A stretch of DNA of 64,000 bases from CAWCUK01 sp963798775 (GCA_963798775.1 CAWCUK010000001.1:1736001-1800000), one strand, 5' to 3'; counted from the first letter of the stretch, positions 14,002 to 23,580 are shown. The notes: generated by a model from the sequence alone, not told the origin. Translations and numbers: made by a program.

Positions 14002-14058
14002 AGCTTTATTAGTTTTTTCTGCTTTAAGAATTAACTCACGGATATATTTTGTTCGTCT

Positions 14059-15384
14059 TTATTTCAAATAAATCATCTTCCTGGTAACTTTTAAATCTTC
14101 CGTTATTAATTCATAAAAATAAACTCCGGTGGATAATCCTTCAGCGTTAAACAGAACTTTATAATTTCCCGGCTCTTTTACTTCATCAAAAATAGTTCTA
14201 ACGAGCCTGCCGATTGAATCGTAAACCTTTATTAAAACAAGCGCGTTATTTTTTATTCGCGCCGGAATAGAAAATTCTATTGTGGTTGTAGGATTAAAAG
14301 GATTCGGATAATTTTGTTTTAGATTAAAATCGGCGGGAGAAATTTTAGCATCGGAAACTGCTGTTGCGGGAGTCCAGTTCTTATATTTATAAATTGTTTG
14401 TCCCATAGCATAGGCAACCGAATCATTTATTTTTCTAATTCTATTTACGCGGTAACCAAAATTTGCGTCGTGCCAGGAGTTACCGCCGTCTGTAGTTTCC
14501 AGCGTAGTAAAACTGCTGTTTCCGCCTGCCCAGCCAACAGAATCATTTATAAAGCCGATTCCCTGTACATAATATCGGTAAGGTTTTAACAGATTTTCAT
14601 TCCATGTTTTACCGCCATCAGTAGTTTTAACAAAATTCACAACTGTTCCCGTATCTCTTTGCAGCGAAGCATAACCGGTAGTTCTGTTAGGGAAATTAAT
14701 TTTCCAGCACCACTCACCTGTCTGAGAAGAAGTAAAAATATTTGTCCAAGTTTCGCCGCCGTCTTCAGTATGAAGAATAATTCCGTTTGAAGACTCATTT
14801 AAGGGCCCGTTTCCTCCTACAACAAATCCGGTATCGGGCGAAGTAAAATAAATATCCATTAAATCATTGGCATAATTGCTCATATCTTTTGTTAGCCAGG
14901 TTGCGCCTTTATCAGTGCTTTTCAAAAAATAAACCGGCCCTCTTACTCTGCCGACACCGACAATTATAGAATCGTTAATTACATTAAGTCCGCAAATTCC
15001 TCTTGGTTTCGGCCCGATAAAATTATTAACCGGAAGCCAATTTTCACCGCCGTCCACAGTTCTAAAAATAAGGTTGGTATCAGTTTGTCCCCCGAATTCA
15101 TTAGTTCCTAAATTTCCCGCTACACCGGTAAGTGAATCTAAAAATCCGATAGAGCGAAAATAAATAGTTCCGCTGTCAAACTGTTTTATCCAAGAGTCAC
15201 CGCCGTCGGAAGTTTTCCATATTCTGCCTCTTCCAACTACCCAGCCTAAATTATCATTTATAAAAAAACCGTCATCGTGCCTGGAAGTAGTGGGAGCGGA
15301 AGGCAGAGCTTTCCAAGTCGGCTGTGCTTGAGTAAAAAAGGAACAGAATAAAATAGTTATTATAATTGAAGTAAGATTTTTCAA
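14059..15384 (-). CDS. Secreted YCF48/BNR-type beta-propeller protein with T9SS sorting domain
   Basis: This 441-aa protein has an N-terminal signal peptide (to FTQAQ), then at least six repeats of the type TSDGGDSW, TVDGGENW, STDKGATW, TEDGGETW, TTDGGKTW and TTDGGNSW (residues 50-320), each an Asp-box blade as in YCF48-like or sialidase-like propellers. The last 90 residues hold LKQNYPNPFNPTTTIEFSIP, then a beta-sandwich ending in TGVYFYELI and MIYLK. That is the type A C-terminal signal for the type IX (Por) secretion system. The protein is probably released or attached to the cell surface; it is more a structural or binding propeller than a known enzyme. Confidence 0.85.
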   Translation of the reverse strand: MKNLTSIIITILFCSFFTQAQPTWKALPSAPTTSRHDDGFFINDNLGWVVGRGRIWKTSDGGDSWIKQFDSGTIYFRSIGFLDSLTGVAGNLGTNEFGGQTDTNLIFRTVDGGENWLPVNNFIGPKPRGICGLNVINDSIIVGVGRVRGPVYFLKSTDKGATWLTKDMSNYANDLMDIYFTSPDTGFVVGGNGPLNESSNGIILHTEDGGETWTNIFTSSQTGEWCWKINFPNRTTGYASLQRDTGTVVNFVKTTDGGKTWNENLLKPYRYYVQGIGFINDSVGWAGGNSSFTTLETTDGGNSWHDANFGYRVNRIRKINDSVAYAMGQTIYKYKNWTPATAVSDAKISPADFNLKQNYPNPFNPTTTIEFSIPARIKNNALVLIKVYDSIGRLVRTIFDEVKEPGNYKVLFNAEGLSTGVYFYELITEDLKVTRKMIYLK

Positions 15385-15627
15385 TTCATCTCCGGTAGCT
15401 TTTAAGTCTGTGGGTAAAATTATATAATAAGATAATATTTAATTTGAGAAGTAAAAACGATAAAGGTATTTTTAGGAATAGATTACGATTAAATTAATCT
15501 TATCCCTAATTCTAACAAATATTTAATAAGCCTCCTCAATCATTTAAAATCGAGAACATATAAGAAATATTTTAAGGATAATTAATTGTAAATTTCTTTT
15601 GTTTTTGAAAAACTTTAGTTTTAGAGT

Positions 15628-16296
15628 ATGATTCTACAAGATATTCCACTTTTCTCAGAACTGAATGTTGATGAGTTAAGAAAAATTACGGCTTTAAGCA
15701 AAATTTTAAATTATAAGAAAAATGACTATGTATTCCATGAAGGGGATGAGTTTAAGGGAATATTTATAGTTTTAAAAGGCTTAGTAAAAATTTTCAAAAC
15801 ATCACCGCACGGTAAAGAATACATTCTTCATCTACTTGCAAAACCTCATCTATTCGGAGATGTTCCATTATTTACCGGAGGCGAATGTCCCGCCAGTGTA
15901 CAAGTAATTGAAGACGCCAAACTGCTTTTTGTGCCGAAGACTGAATTTTTAAAATTGTTGGAAGATAACCCCAAGTTAAGTTTTAAGATAATGTCCGGTT
16001 TTGCTAAAAGACTAAAATCCATTACGGTAAAAGCGGAAGATTTATCGCTTAAAGAAGTTGTAAATAGGCTGGCCGATTATATTTTAAGAGGGATTGAGGA
16101 ATCGGGGACGCAAAATCTTCCGGAACCTTTTTATAAAATTCCTTTATCAAACCCAACTTTAGCCGCTTATTTAGGCACAATACCGGAAACAATATCCCGC
16201 GCCATAAAAAAATTAAAAGACGGCAAAATAATACGAACGCATGGCCGCACAGTTTTTATTAGAGATTTTAAGAATTTAAAGCGTCTGGCCGAATAA
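15628..16296 (+). CDS. Crp/Fnr-family transcriptional regulator
   Basis: This 222-aa protein has a cyclic-nucleotide-binding-fold domain at residues 1-120 (PLFSELNVDELRKI, FHEGDEFKGIFIVLKGLVKI, FGDVPLF) and a winged HTH at about 160-215 (NPTLAAYLGTIPETISRAIKKL, then IRTHGRTVFI). The N-terminus lacks the Cys cluster of Fnr, so it does not sense oxygen through an iron-sulphur centre. The phosphate-binding Arg of true cAMP receptors is not evident either (ECPASVQVI replaces the usual GE...R-x-A). The effector is therefore unknown. It is transcribed alone, divergent from the propeller gene, so it could regulate that gene. Confidence 0.9.
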   Translation: MILQDIPLFSELNVDELRKITALSKILNYKKNDYVFHEGDEFKGIFIVLKGLVKIFKTSPHGKEYILHLLAKPHLFGDVPLFTGGECPASVQVIEDAKLLFVPKTEFLKLLEDNPKLSFKIMSGFAKRLKSITVKAEDLSLKEVVNRLADYILRGIEESGTQNLPEPFYKIPLSNPTLAAYLGTIPETISRAIKKLKDGKIIRTHGRTVFIRDFKNLKRLAE

Positions 16297-16523
16297 CGGG
16301 TCGGCTTTTAAATTCTTTTATTCACCTTCCATTTAAATATATCAACCGATTAATAATAAAGCTCCGCTGACTTAAGTCATTGCCCCGCACCGGCCATATT
16401 TCTATGATTGGAAACAGAAAATTATAAGAAAATAATATTTGCTTATTTAGAAAAAGAAAGCGGGAGTTCTATAACATAGGAGCAAAAAAAATAAATATTC
16501 CCAAAACTACGAGAGGTATACTA

Positions 16524-16757
16524 ATGAGTAGTAATATGACTATCAACTGCAATTCTAAAAAGTGTAACGGTAATACAATTTATTACACTTATAAAATATT
16601 AAAAGTAGGGGAAGCGTTTACATTAAAAACTAATTTTGATCCCAAAAAAATCTATTATTCTATGATGAATAAAGTTAATGGAAAATTTCACTGGATTTAT
16701 CTTGCGGAAGGGCCAAAGGAATGGCGTGTTTTAATTGAAAAGACAATAACTGTTTAA
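16524..16757 (+). CDS. Small hypothetical protein (77 aa)
   Basis: A well-placed start (GAGAGG eight nt upstream) opens a frame for a small soluble protein with an early CNSKKC pair and many aromatic residues (YYTYKIL, FHWIYLAEGPKEW). It matches no family I recognise. The two Cys could bind a metal or form a disulphide. It stands alone between the Crp-like gene and a region of gene remnants. Confidence 0.45.
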   Translation: MSSNMTINCNSKKCNGNTIYYTYKILKVGEAFTLKTNFDPKKIYYSMMNKVNGKFHWIYLAEGPKEWRVLIEKTITV

Positions 16758-17161
16758 TTTTTTGCGGGAGGTGTTTTTCGATAAGGATAATTCCCTGACT
16801 TAATTAAGTCGGTGGTTCTTAATAATCGTGTCTTTAGTTTTAATCTATAGAGAAGTATTTATGAAAATGAAGAGATAATGGAAGAATTATTAACGAAAAA
16901 AGAAAGACTTGATCTCGTAGAAAGATATATTTTTTTTCAAAACTTACGGACAAATATCCGCTAATCTTAAATTATAAAGCGTGTTTTTATTAACTATTTT
17001 TTCTTGATCGTATAAGTTATTTAAGATATTTTTGAATTTTCCAAATAAAATTAAAAACCGTTAACGGCGTATTTTACGAATGTTGAAGCGGATGAATTAT
17101 ATTTACAACGGAATAACAAATTTATACTTCAAGATAACTTTAATGATTTGAAAGAAATATT
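16758..17161 (+). other. 404-bp gap with short coding remnants
   Basis: No intact gene. An ATG at 16878 starts a short charged peptide (MEELLTKKERLDLVERYIFF) that stops near 16964. At about 17065-17171 a frame reads ADELYLQRNNKFILQDNFND and stops inside the ClC start region. These look like leftovers of a small protein gene. No clear promoter or terminator was seen. Confidence 0.3.
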
Positions 17162-18478
17162 TTGCAAATAAGGAAGCGCCGGAAGTTAATAAGATATTTA
17201 AACATTCTTGATCAGCCGATAAAATTTAATCCCTTTTTAATCAGCAGGTCATTTATTCTTTGGGCTTTTCTTGGACTTTTCGGAGGAATAGTTGCCGGCC
17301 TCTATTGGGTAGTACTTGAATTTTTAACGGATGAAATTGCCTTTTTACAAGGTTGGCTGGTTATTCCCGTAATGGCTATTGCCGGTTTATCCGCCGGACT
17401 AATTATCCATTTTATTGGTGATCCCGGCGAAATAGATTTAATTGTTAACAATATAAGATTTAATAAAGGCCGTCTTGATCCGAAGAATAACCCCTCAATG
17501 ATTTTATCGTCCTTAATTTGTGTTGCTTCAGGCGGAAGCTTGGGCCCCGAAGCTCCATTAATTCAAGTTACCGGTTCTTTGGGAAGCTGGCTTGGGAAGA
17601 TTTTTCGTTTAAAAGGAGAACGATTAAGATCATTAAGTATCGCGGGAATGGCTGCCGGATTTACCGCGTTATTCGGAGCGCCTTTGGGTGGAAGTCTTTT
17701 TTCGGTTGAGATACTACATTATAAACATGCCGTTGAATATTACAAAGCCGTCATTCCCGCTTTAGTTGCAAGTAGTTTTAGTTATATTGTTTTCGCGCTA
17801 ATAATTCATCTAGGGTTAGGCCCAATTTGGTTTCTGCCTACGTATGAATACGGCAGCATTTTTGATTTTGGCTACGCCGTATTATTCGCTATACTGGCGG
17901 CTATTGTAGGCTGGGTTTTTATCTATTGTACTAAATTTTTTAAATCAGCTTTTGAAAAAAGTAAACTGCCCATTTATTTTAAAACTTTAATCGGCGGACT
18001 AATTCTCGGAATAATTTCTTTTTATTTCCCGCTAACAAGATATTTCGGGCATCGTGAACTAAATGAACTTTTAACAGGTAACCTATCTGTTAAAATACTT
18101 TTAGCAATTCTTGCTTTTAAAATAATAGCTATTGCCGTAACTGTTACTTCAGGATGGAGGGGAGGATTTATAATTCCTTTATTTTTTGTCGGGACTACTT
18201 TAGGTTTAATTCTTCATTATATTTTCCCCGTAATAAGCCTTTCATTAACTGTTATTAGCTGCATGGCGGCGGTAAACGCGTGTGTTACCCGTACTCCGAT
18301 GAGTACCGCGATACTTCTTTCTACGTTAACAGGATTTAATTATATCATTCCCATTCTTTTTGCGAGTTTAACCGGTTATTTTTTAGCGCCAAAATTACCT
18401 TTCATTTCTTCTCAAATGGAAATTGAAAAATACACGGACGAAGATATTCAAGAAACGAAAATGGAAAAAGAGAAATGA
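17162..18478 (+). CDS. ClC-family chloride channel/transporter
   Basis: This 438-aa integral membrane protein has the ClC selectivity motifs: GGSLGPEAPLIQ (helix D/E region, with the gating Glu conserved), LFGAPLGGSLFSVEIL, and TSGWRGGFIIPLFFVG (the third anion-binding loop). About ten to twelve hydrophobic helices are visible. There is no C-terminal CBS pair, only a short charged tail. Depending on type it is a H+/Cl- exchanger or a channel; fluoride-type motifs are absent. The frame opens with TTG 17162 because the basic N-terminal segment MQIRKRRKLIRYL looks genuine and no ATG lies further up; initiation could also be internal. Confidence 0.9.
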   Translation: MQIRKRRKLIRYLNILDQPIKFNPFLISRSFILWAFLGLFGGIVAGLYWVVLEFLTDEIAFLQGWLVIPVMAIAGLSAGLIIHFIGDPGEIDLIVNNIRFNKGRLDPKNNPSMILSSLICVASGGSLGPEAPLIQVTGSLGSWLGKIFRLKGERLRSLSIAGMAAGFTALFGAPLGGSLFSVEILHYKHAVEYYKAVIPALVASSFSYIVFALIIHLGLGPIWFLPTYEYGSIFDFGYAVLFAILAAIVGWVFIYCTKFFKSAFEKSKLPIYFKTLIGGLILGIISFYFPLTRYFGHRELNELLTGNLSVKILLAILAFKIIAIAVTVTSGWRGGFIIPLFFVGTTLGLILHYIFPVISLSLTVISCMAAVNACVTRTPMSTAILLSTLTGFNYIIPILFASLTGYFLAPKLPFISSQMEIEKYTDEDIQETKMEKEK

Positions 18479-18682
18479 TGGAAATAAAATTTTTAATTTA
18501 AATAGTATAAAATTTCAAATCACTTTGAACTAAAAAAATATTTAATATATTTAGATCAAAATTTACAATACAAAGTAAAATGATAAATAAAAATAATATA
18601 ATGATGATGTGTTGTTGCTTTATTAAAATCCCGCTTATGGAGGACATCGTCTAAATATTATTTAAAATAAGATAAATTTTAC

Positions 18683-18709
18683 AAAAAGCCCTTCATACAA
18701 GGGCTTTTT
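18683..18709 (+). terminator. Rho-independent terminator
   Basis: An 11-bp stem, AAAAAGCCCTT (18683-18693) and AAGGGCTTTTT (18699-18709), with loop CATAC and a T-tract. It is 205 nt downstream of the ClC gene and 29 nt before the next start, so it separates the two. The 200 nt before it contain no gene. Confidence 0.85.
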
Positions 18710-18738
18710 TATTTTTAAATAGAACAGAAGGAGAATAA

Positions 18739-19212
18739 ATGAGAAACGGGAATGTAACTTGCCCAATTTCGACTGAGAAAGCGGATGAAAATTTAATTAG
18801 AACAGCGGCGTTTATTGTAACCGCGTCAATAATTATAGGTTTAATTTTAAAATCATCCATACTATTATTTTTAGTTTCAGGTGATTTCGCGTTAAGAGCC
18901 TTCAGCAAAGGTAAGTACAGTTTAATTCGATTATTAGCTAAAAGTATTTCAGAATTTCTGAAACTAAAAAATATTCCTATTGACGCGGCTCCTAAAAAAT
19001 TCGCGGCCGCGCTCGGTATGAGCTTTTCATTTATCATTGGAATTTCACTTGCGTTTGGCAGCGCTGCATTTGCCTTTTCGGTTGCTTTACTGCTGATTTT
19101 CTGCTCTTTATTGGAAGGCTTATTCGCGATATGTGTCGGGTGCCATTTTTATACTTTAATTACACTGTCTTTAAGAAAATTGAAAAACATTAAACGGAAG
19201 GAAGCAGTATAA
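18739..19212 (+). CDS. DUF4395 family membrane protein
   Basis: This 157-aa protein begins with CPIS and continues VRTAAFIV-like (LIRTAAFIVTASIIIGLIL), followed by a second membrane segment, FALRAFSKGKYSLIRLLAKS, and a C-terminal pair of membrane helices enclosing CVGCHFYTLI. This is the layout of the DUF4395 family, small four-helix membrane proteins of unknown function often encoded near redox or thiosulphate genes. The C-x-x-C-like CVGC near the C-terminus is typical. GAAGGAG 6 nt upstream supports the start. It probably shares regulation with the MarC gene 50 nt downstream, though a -7-like TATTTTTG lies between them. Confidence 0.75.
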   Translation: MRNGNVTCPISTEKADENLIRTAAFIVTASIIIGLILKSSILLFLVSGDFALRAFSKGKYSLIRLLAKSISEFLKLKNIPIDAAPKKFAAALGMSFSFIIGISLAFGSAAFAFSVALLLIFCSLLEGLFAICVGCHFYTLITLSLRKLKNIKRKEAV

Positions 19213-19262
19213 GAGTGCACATTATCATTTGAGAAATTTATTTTTGTATCTAATTTAAAAAT

Positions 19263-19904
19263 ATGAATTGGGATTTAGTTAGTAATTTTATATTGGCGAT
19301 GTTAGCAATTCTTAATCCCATTGGAATTATCCCTCTTTGGAATGAATTAGCCGGCGATGAAGAAGGAAATATCCAAATTAGGGTTGCCTTTTTGGTTACC
19401 GGTACGGGGTTGATAATTCTATTAATTTTTCTTCTTTCAGGAACACAGTTACTTAATTTATTTGGGATTGATCTTCCCTCATTTCAAGTGGCCGGGGGAA
19501 TTCTTCTCCTGCTTACCGGTATAAATATGATTGGCGGAGAAGAGAGTAAATTAAAACAGCGTGATGAAGAAGACGGCTCTCCTTTTTTTATCGCTAAACA
19601 AAGATTTAGAAAAATCATAGTTCCGTTAGCCGTTCCAATGATTGCCGGACCCGGCTCTCTTACCACTGTATTAATCTATGGGAATAAAGCTAATTCTGTA
19701 ATGGATTACGCGGCGCTTTCCGTAATTGTATTTATTACACTTGCGGTATTATTCTTTTTCTTTGCCGCTTCCAGCTGGTTTTCTAAAAAATTGGATGAAA
19801 TGGTTTTTACTATTTTCACAAGAATTTTCGGCCTTATAATAGCTGCTATCGCCGTCCAATTAATTCTTGAAGCGTTAAAAGAAGTCTTCCCGGTTTTGAA
19901 ATAA
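19263..19904 (+). CDS. MarC-family membrane protein
   Basis: This 213-aa protein with six predicted membrane helices matches the MarC family: ILNPIGIIPLWNELAG at the first turn, GIDLPSFQVAGGILLLLTGI in the middle, and IVPLAVPMIAGPGSLTTVLI at about residue 120. Despite the name, MarC proteins have not been proven to export drugs; a neutral amino acid transporter role is suggested for archaeal relatives. Helix 3 is followed by a charged cytoplasmic loop. The gene is full length. The convergent downstream region carries no gene for about 200 nt. Confidence 0.9.
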   Translation: MNWDLVSNFILAMLAILNPIGIIPLWNELAGDEEGNIQIRVAFLVTGTGLIILLIFLLSGTQLLNLFGIDLPSFQVAGGILLLLTGINMIGGEESKLKQRDEEDGSPFFIAKQRFRKIIVPLAVPMIAGPGSLTTVLIYGNKANSVMDYAALSVIVFITLAVLFFFFAASSWFSKKLDEMVFTIFTRIFGLIIAAIAVQLILEALKEVFPVLK

Positions 19905-20105
19905 CTTCCACCAAAGTTCTTTTTATTAGAGATAATAACTTTACATTGATTTTCAACCAAATAGCACCCATATTATTATAAGAATATTCTTCCATACTAA
20001 AATTCTGAAAATCTTCTTAAAAATGAGTTTGAATTCTTTTTTTTTGAGGAAAGATTAAAAGAATAATTCCATTGTATTATTTATTAAATATGCGAAGGAG
20101 CTATT

Positions 20106-20861
20106 ATGAGAAGAAAAATTTATTATTTGTTTTTGGGCTTTATGCTTCTAAGCATTGTAGGATGCAAGAAAGACGACAGCAACCCCGCCTCAAATTCCCA
20201 AGCCGGCACTTATTACGGAGAAACTAAAAATGTAGGCCAGGGAACGATAAGATCTTGGGCTAGGCTAGATGATAATGGAATAACAATGTCGATGGGACTT
20301 TCGGTAAAAGATTCGGCGTTAAAAGGAATTCCGGATTACGACCAAGTCTACCAATTTGTTTTACCTCAACAAGCTATGGAAACCGCATTTAAAAATATTG
20401 ATGTAACATGGTTTCCAAATGGGCACGAACCTGATTCCTTGTACGGCCAGCCTCATTTCGATTTTAATTTTTTCATAGCTACTTCTGATGAGCGGGACCA
20501 GATAAATGGCGGTAAGGATTCTATTCCTGTCGCTCCCGAGCTTGTCCCCCAAAATTATATTTCAACATATAATGTAGTTCCAAATTTGGGAGTTCATTGG
20601 GTTGATACTACTTCTAATGAATTTCATGGACTTTTATTCGATAAAACTTTTGTTTACGGTTACTATCACGGTAAAATGACTTTTATGGGGCCAATGGTTA
20701 CAGCGGCATATTTAGAAACTCAACCGAATTCCACTATTAATATTAAGCAGCCGCAGACTTACCCTAAAACCGGAGTGTCATATCCTACAAAATATAGTAT
20801 CTCATATAATTCGGATACAAAAGAGTACATTATAGCTTTAGAAGGTATGACAAAAAAATAA
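20106..20861 (+). CDS. Lipoprotein, DUF5602/TTHB210-like
   Basis: This 251-aa protein has a lipoprotein signal (hydrophobic core then LSIVGCKK, Cys at about residue 21). The mature part contains GTYYGETKNVGQGTIRSWAR, FPNGHEPDSLYGQPHFDFNF, VPNLGVHWVD and FVYGYYHGKMTFMGPMVT. The GHEP...HFDFNF and GVHWVD motifs fit the DUF5602/TTHB210 family, whose Thermus member is controlled by an ECF sigma factor; the His-rich motifs could bind metal. AGGAG precedes the ATG. Single transcription unit. The family call is from remembered motifs. Confidence 0.6.
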   Translation: MRRKIYYLFLGFMLLSIVGCKKDDSNPASNSQAGTYYGETKNVGQGTIRSWARLDDNGITMSMGLSVKDSALKGIPDYDQVYQFVLPQQAMETAFKNIDVTWFPNGHEPDSLYGQPHFDFNFFIATSDERDQINGGKDSIPVAPELVPQNYISTYNVVPNLGVHWVDTTSNEFHGLLFDKTFVYGYYHGKMTFMGPMVTAAYLETQPNSTINIKQPQTYPKTGVSYPTKYSISYNSDTKEYIIALEGMTKK

Positions 20862-21099
20862 TAAGAACGGCAAAATATTTTTAGTCTAATTAAACTTTTT
20901 AATTGAGAAGTTTCGGGGGCAGCTTATACAATTTTGTATTTTTAGATTAATCAATCACTAAAAAATTCCGCCTATCTTAAAAAACGCACGCCCTTCCCAA
21001 ACAACTAAAAGTTATCAAACTCTTTTATTTATATAACGTCATAATAAAAGATAAGGCCCAAGAGGTTTAATTATTTTTAATATAAATAAGGAGTTTGTT

Positions 21100-22086
21100 A
21101 TGCTGAATTATTACAATTATGAGCAGCGAAAGTATATACTGCCTTTCGTTTTATTATTTATGTCAGTTTTTGCGTTTGGCGCCTGTTCCTCAAACAGTGA
21201 AATGACGAAAGAAGATTCATCAGCCGAAAAGAAAGGAGTTAGCTTCTCTTTTTACGATGATTCAACCGGGAATGAAATTAAAGCTTACTTTACTGAAAAT
21301 GAGATTAGTTCGGTTTATATAAACGGTGAGAAAATTCCCGATAATCAAATTACAATTTACAAAGATAAAATTTATTCGAAGCTTAATGATGTTAATGATA
21401 ATCATAACGGATTAGTTGTAAATTTAAATAAAATTAAAATTGATTCCGCCGGGATAGCGAATGGAATTAAAGCGCTGAAACGAATGCATAAATTTCATTT
21501 TAATTTACCGGATTCCACTTTCCGGAATTTTTCCCAAAATTTTAAATTTGATATGAAGGATTTTTCGGAAAATATGGAAAAATTAAAAGATCTAAATATT
21601 ACTTTAAAATTTAACGCTGCTGATCTTAAAGAAAAGATGAAAGAATTGAAGAAAAATCTAAGGCATTTAAAAATTAATAGAGACAGCATTTATCTTAATA
21701 TAAATGAAGATGAATTAGCCGATGATCTGAAAGAAGCCGCCGAAGATCTTAAAGAAGGTCTCGCTGATTTAGAGGATATGCCCGAATTTAAAGAATCGAT
21801 GAAGGAACTGAAAGAAAAACTGCAGGACATGAAAGTTAATTTAAAAGATATGAATAAAGGCCTTAAAAAAATTAAAATCTTTGCTGAGGAAACTCGAAAA
21901 GAATTAGTTAAGGATAATTATTTATCCGATAAAGACGATGATTTAGAACTTTCTCTGAGTCAGAAAGAAATGAAGGTAAATGATAAAGTTCTGCCGGAAA
22001 ATCTTCATAAAAAATATTTAGAAATGTATGAAAAATATATGGGTAAAAAATTAGAAGGGGAAGAGAAATTTAAAATCACTAATTAA
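21100..22086 (+). CDS. Lipoprotein with long heptad-like helical region
   Basis: This 328-aa protein has a signal sequence ending in AFGACSS (lipidated Cys about residue 29). After a short beta-rich domain (residues 45-110) comes a region, about 130-270, built of repeated L-K-D/E-x units such as MKDFSENMEKLKDLN, MKELKKNLRHLKIN, DLKEAAEDLKEGLADLEDM and MKELKEKLQDMKVNLKDM. It should form a long amphipathic or coiled-coil helix. The domain order recalls periplasmic adhesion or anti-sigma-associated head/stalk proteins, but I know no matching family. AAGGAG is well placed before the ATG. Confidence 0.55.
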   Translation: MLNYYNYEQRKYILPFVLLFMSVFAFGACSSNSEMTKEDSSAEKKGVSFSFYDDSTGNEIKAYFTENEISSVYINGEKIPDNQITIYKDKIYSKLNDVNDNHNGLVVNLNKIKIDSAGIANGIKALKRMHKFHFNLPDSTFRNFSQNFKFDMKDFSENMEKLKDLNITLKFNAADLKEKMKELKKNLRHLKINRDSIYLNINEDELADDLKEAAEDLKEGLADLEDMPEFKESMKELKEKLQDMKVNLKDMNKGLKKIKIFAEETRKELVKDNYLSDKDDDLELSLSQKEMKVNDKVLPENLHKKYLEMYEKYMGKKLEGEEKFKITN

Positions 22087-22209
22087 GATGTAATTATACG
22101 GGTTCATAATATTTGCCTTTAAAGAATTTATATTTTTGTTATTATTTTGTTAAGAATTTGAACTATTGCATAATTAAATATGTTATAACATTAATATAAA
22201 GGTTAAGGA

Positions 22210-22869
22210 ATGAAAAGTATAACAATAATAGCGGCGGCAATAGTTATAGGCGGAATTTTTATTTTTAGCAGCAATAAAACAAAAACTAAAAGAATAACAA
22301 GCGAGAAACATATTATGCAATCCGGTGAAACAGCAATTTTAGATACAGCGACTTTTGGCGAAGGATGTTTTTGGTGCAGTGAAGCGGTTTTTCAAAGACT
22401 GAAAGGAGTACACTCCGTAGTGTCAGGATATTCGGGCGGTGATGTTAAAAATCCCTCCTATCAGCAGGTTTGTTCAGGAACAACAGGCCATGCCGAAGTA
22501 ATTCAGTTTACTTATGATCCGTCAATCATTTCATATGATGAACTGCTTAAAGTATTTTGGCGGACTCACGATCCAACAACATTAAACAGGCAAGGCGCCG
22601 ATGTAGGAACTCAATATAGATCGGTAATATTTTATCATAATGAAGAACAAAAGAAAAAAGCGGAACATTATAAAGATGAATTAAACAAATCCGGCGCTTT
22701 TAAAGATCCTATTGTTACTGAAATTTCTCCGTACAGAAATTTTTATAAAGCTGAAGATTATCATCAGAACTATTATAATAATAATCCAAGCCAAGGTTAT
22801 TGCAGTTTTGTAATCGCGCCGAAACTTGAAAAATTTGAAAAGGTCTTTAAAGATAAACTGAAGAAGTAA
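22210..22869 (+). CDS. msrA: Peptide-methionine (S)-S-oxide reductase, membrane-anchored or exported
   Basis: This 219-aa MsrA has the catalytic motif GEGCFWCSEAVF at about residues 50-61, then GYSGG, GHAEVIQFTYDP, HDPTTLNRQGADVGTQYRS and ENYYHQNYY-type YHQNYY, all canonical. The nucleophilic Cys is in GCFWC and a recycling Cys is probably that in SQGYCSF near the C-terminus. The first 22 residues form a hydrophobic helix, so the enzyme is exported or anchored, repairing oxidised methionine in the cell envelope. It parallels the lipoprotein MsrB at 35325. A two-way terminator follows the gene. Confidence 0.95.
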   Translation: MKSITIIAAAIVIGGIFIFSSNKTKTKRITSEKHIMQSGETAILDTATFGEGCFWCSEAVFQRLKGVHSVVSGYSGGDVKNPSYQQVCSGTTGHAEVIQFTYDPSIISYDELLKVFWRTHDPTTLNRQGADVGTQYRSVIFYHNEEQKKKAEHYKDELNKSGAFKDPIVTEISPYRNFYKAEDYHQNYYNNNPSQGYCSFVIAPKLEKFEKVFKDKLKK

Positions 22870-22875
22870 TAGAAA

Positions 22876-22916
22876 TCGGCTTCAAAAAAAACAATATAAA
22901 ATAATTTTGAAGCCGA
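22876..22916. terminator. Bidirectional terminator between msrA and yfiT-like gene
   Basis: TCGGCTTCAAAA (22876-22887) pairs perfectly with TTTTGAAGCCGA (22905-22916). The A/T tails on both sides let it end transcription from both convergent genes. Confidence 0.8.
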
Positions 22917-22922
22917 ATTATT

Positions 22923-23465
22923 TTACCAGCCTTTTACCTCACGAATATTATTTATTTGAGCAAGATGATGTTTCCCGTGCCAAGCATAAAAAGCGATAGC
23001 TTTACCTGCTTCAATAAGTCCGAATTGCGGGAGAAAAAATTTCATTTGAAGCTGCGGATGAGTTAGCTGCTTTAAAAAAATCGTCCATCTCGCGTGTAAA
23101 TTCGTCAACAAATCCAGCGAAATAAAAGTGGGAGAATTAAAATTCCCGCAAAGTTCCGCCCATTTTGATTCTTCAAAAGCATTTAAAAAGGGATCTTCAT
23201 CGATTAAAGAAATTTTCATCCTTACGTAAGCGTTTATATGATTATCCGGCAGGTGATGAATTATTTGTTTTATTGTACGCTCGCCTTCGCGAAGCGGTGT
23301 ATTTAACTGAGAATCAGTTAAATTAAAGATTGATTCTTTCAACCGCCGGGGAACCAGTTCAATTTCAGTAATACTTGAATTAACAAATTCATCAGATATA
23401 TCTTCGGGTAAAGTAAATTCACCGATGGGAAATTTTAATTCCTTTCTAAGAAGAGTTTCTGCCAT
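22923..23465 (-). CDS. YfiT/BstA-like DinB-superfamily thiol transferase
   Basis: This 180-aa protein matches the YfiT family: FPIGEFTLPE at the N-terminus, LNTPLREGERTIKQIIHHLPDNHINAYVR in the middle (given here by HHLPDNHINAY) and FYAWHGKHHLAQI at the C-terminus. The three His positions (HHxxDxH and HGKHH) form the metal site of DinB enzymes. Relatives in Firmicutes and Bacteroidota are bacillithiol S-transferases (BstA) that detoxify electrophiles. The YtxJ-like gene at 60405 supports bacillithiol use here. The start at 23465 is followed by MAETLLRKELKFP; full length. Confidence 0.8.
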   Translation of the reverse strand: MAETLLRKELKFPIGEFTLPEDISDEFVNSSITEIELVPRRLKESIFNLTDSQLNTPLREGERTIKQIIHHLPDNHINAYVRMKISLIDEDPFLNAFEESKWAELCGNFNSPTFISLDLLTNLHARWTIFLKQLTHPQLQMKFFLPQFGLIEAGKAIAFYAWHGKHHLAQINNIREVKGW

Positions 23466-23580
23466 AGTAAGCCCTCTTTTATAAATATTATAAAAATAAA
23501 TTTTTTACCGGTACCTATAAAAACTATTCCATAACCGGCTATCACTATCCCTTCAATTATTTTAAGAGAATAGATCTACT

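Noticed and set aside
17518..17709. 63-aa ORF inside the ClC gene
   Set aside because: Shadow of the conserved ClC frame with no ribosome binding site.
18479..18682. Small RNA ending at the 18683 terminator
   Set aside because: No recognisable RNA family or conserved promoter; could equally be the 3' untranslated region of the ClC gene.
18693..19037. Minus-strand 114-aa ORF opposite DUF4395
   Set aside because: Antisense to a gene with clear family motifs; no start signal.
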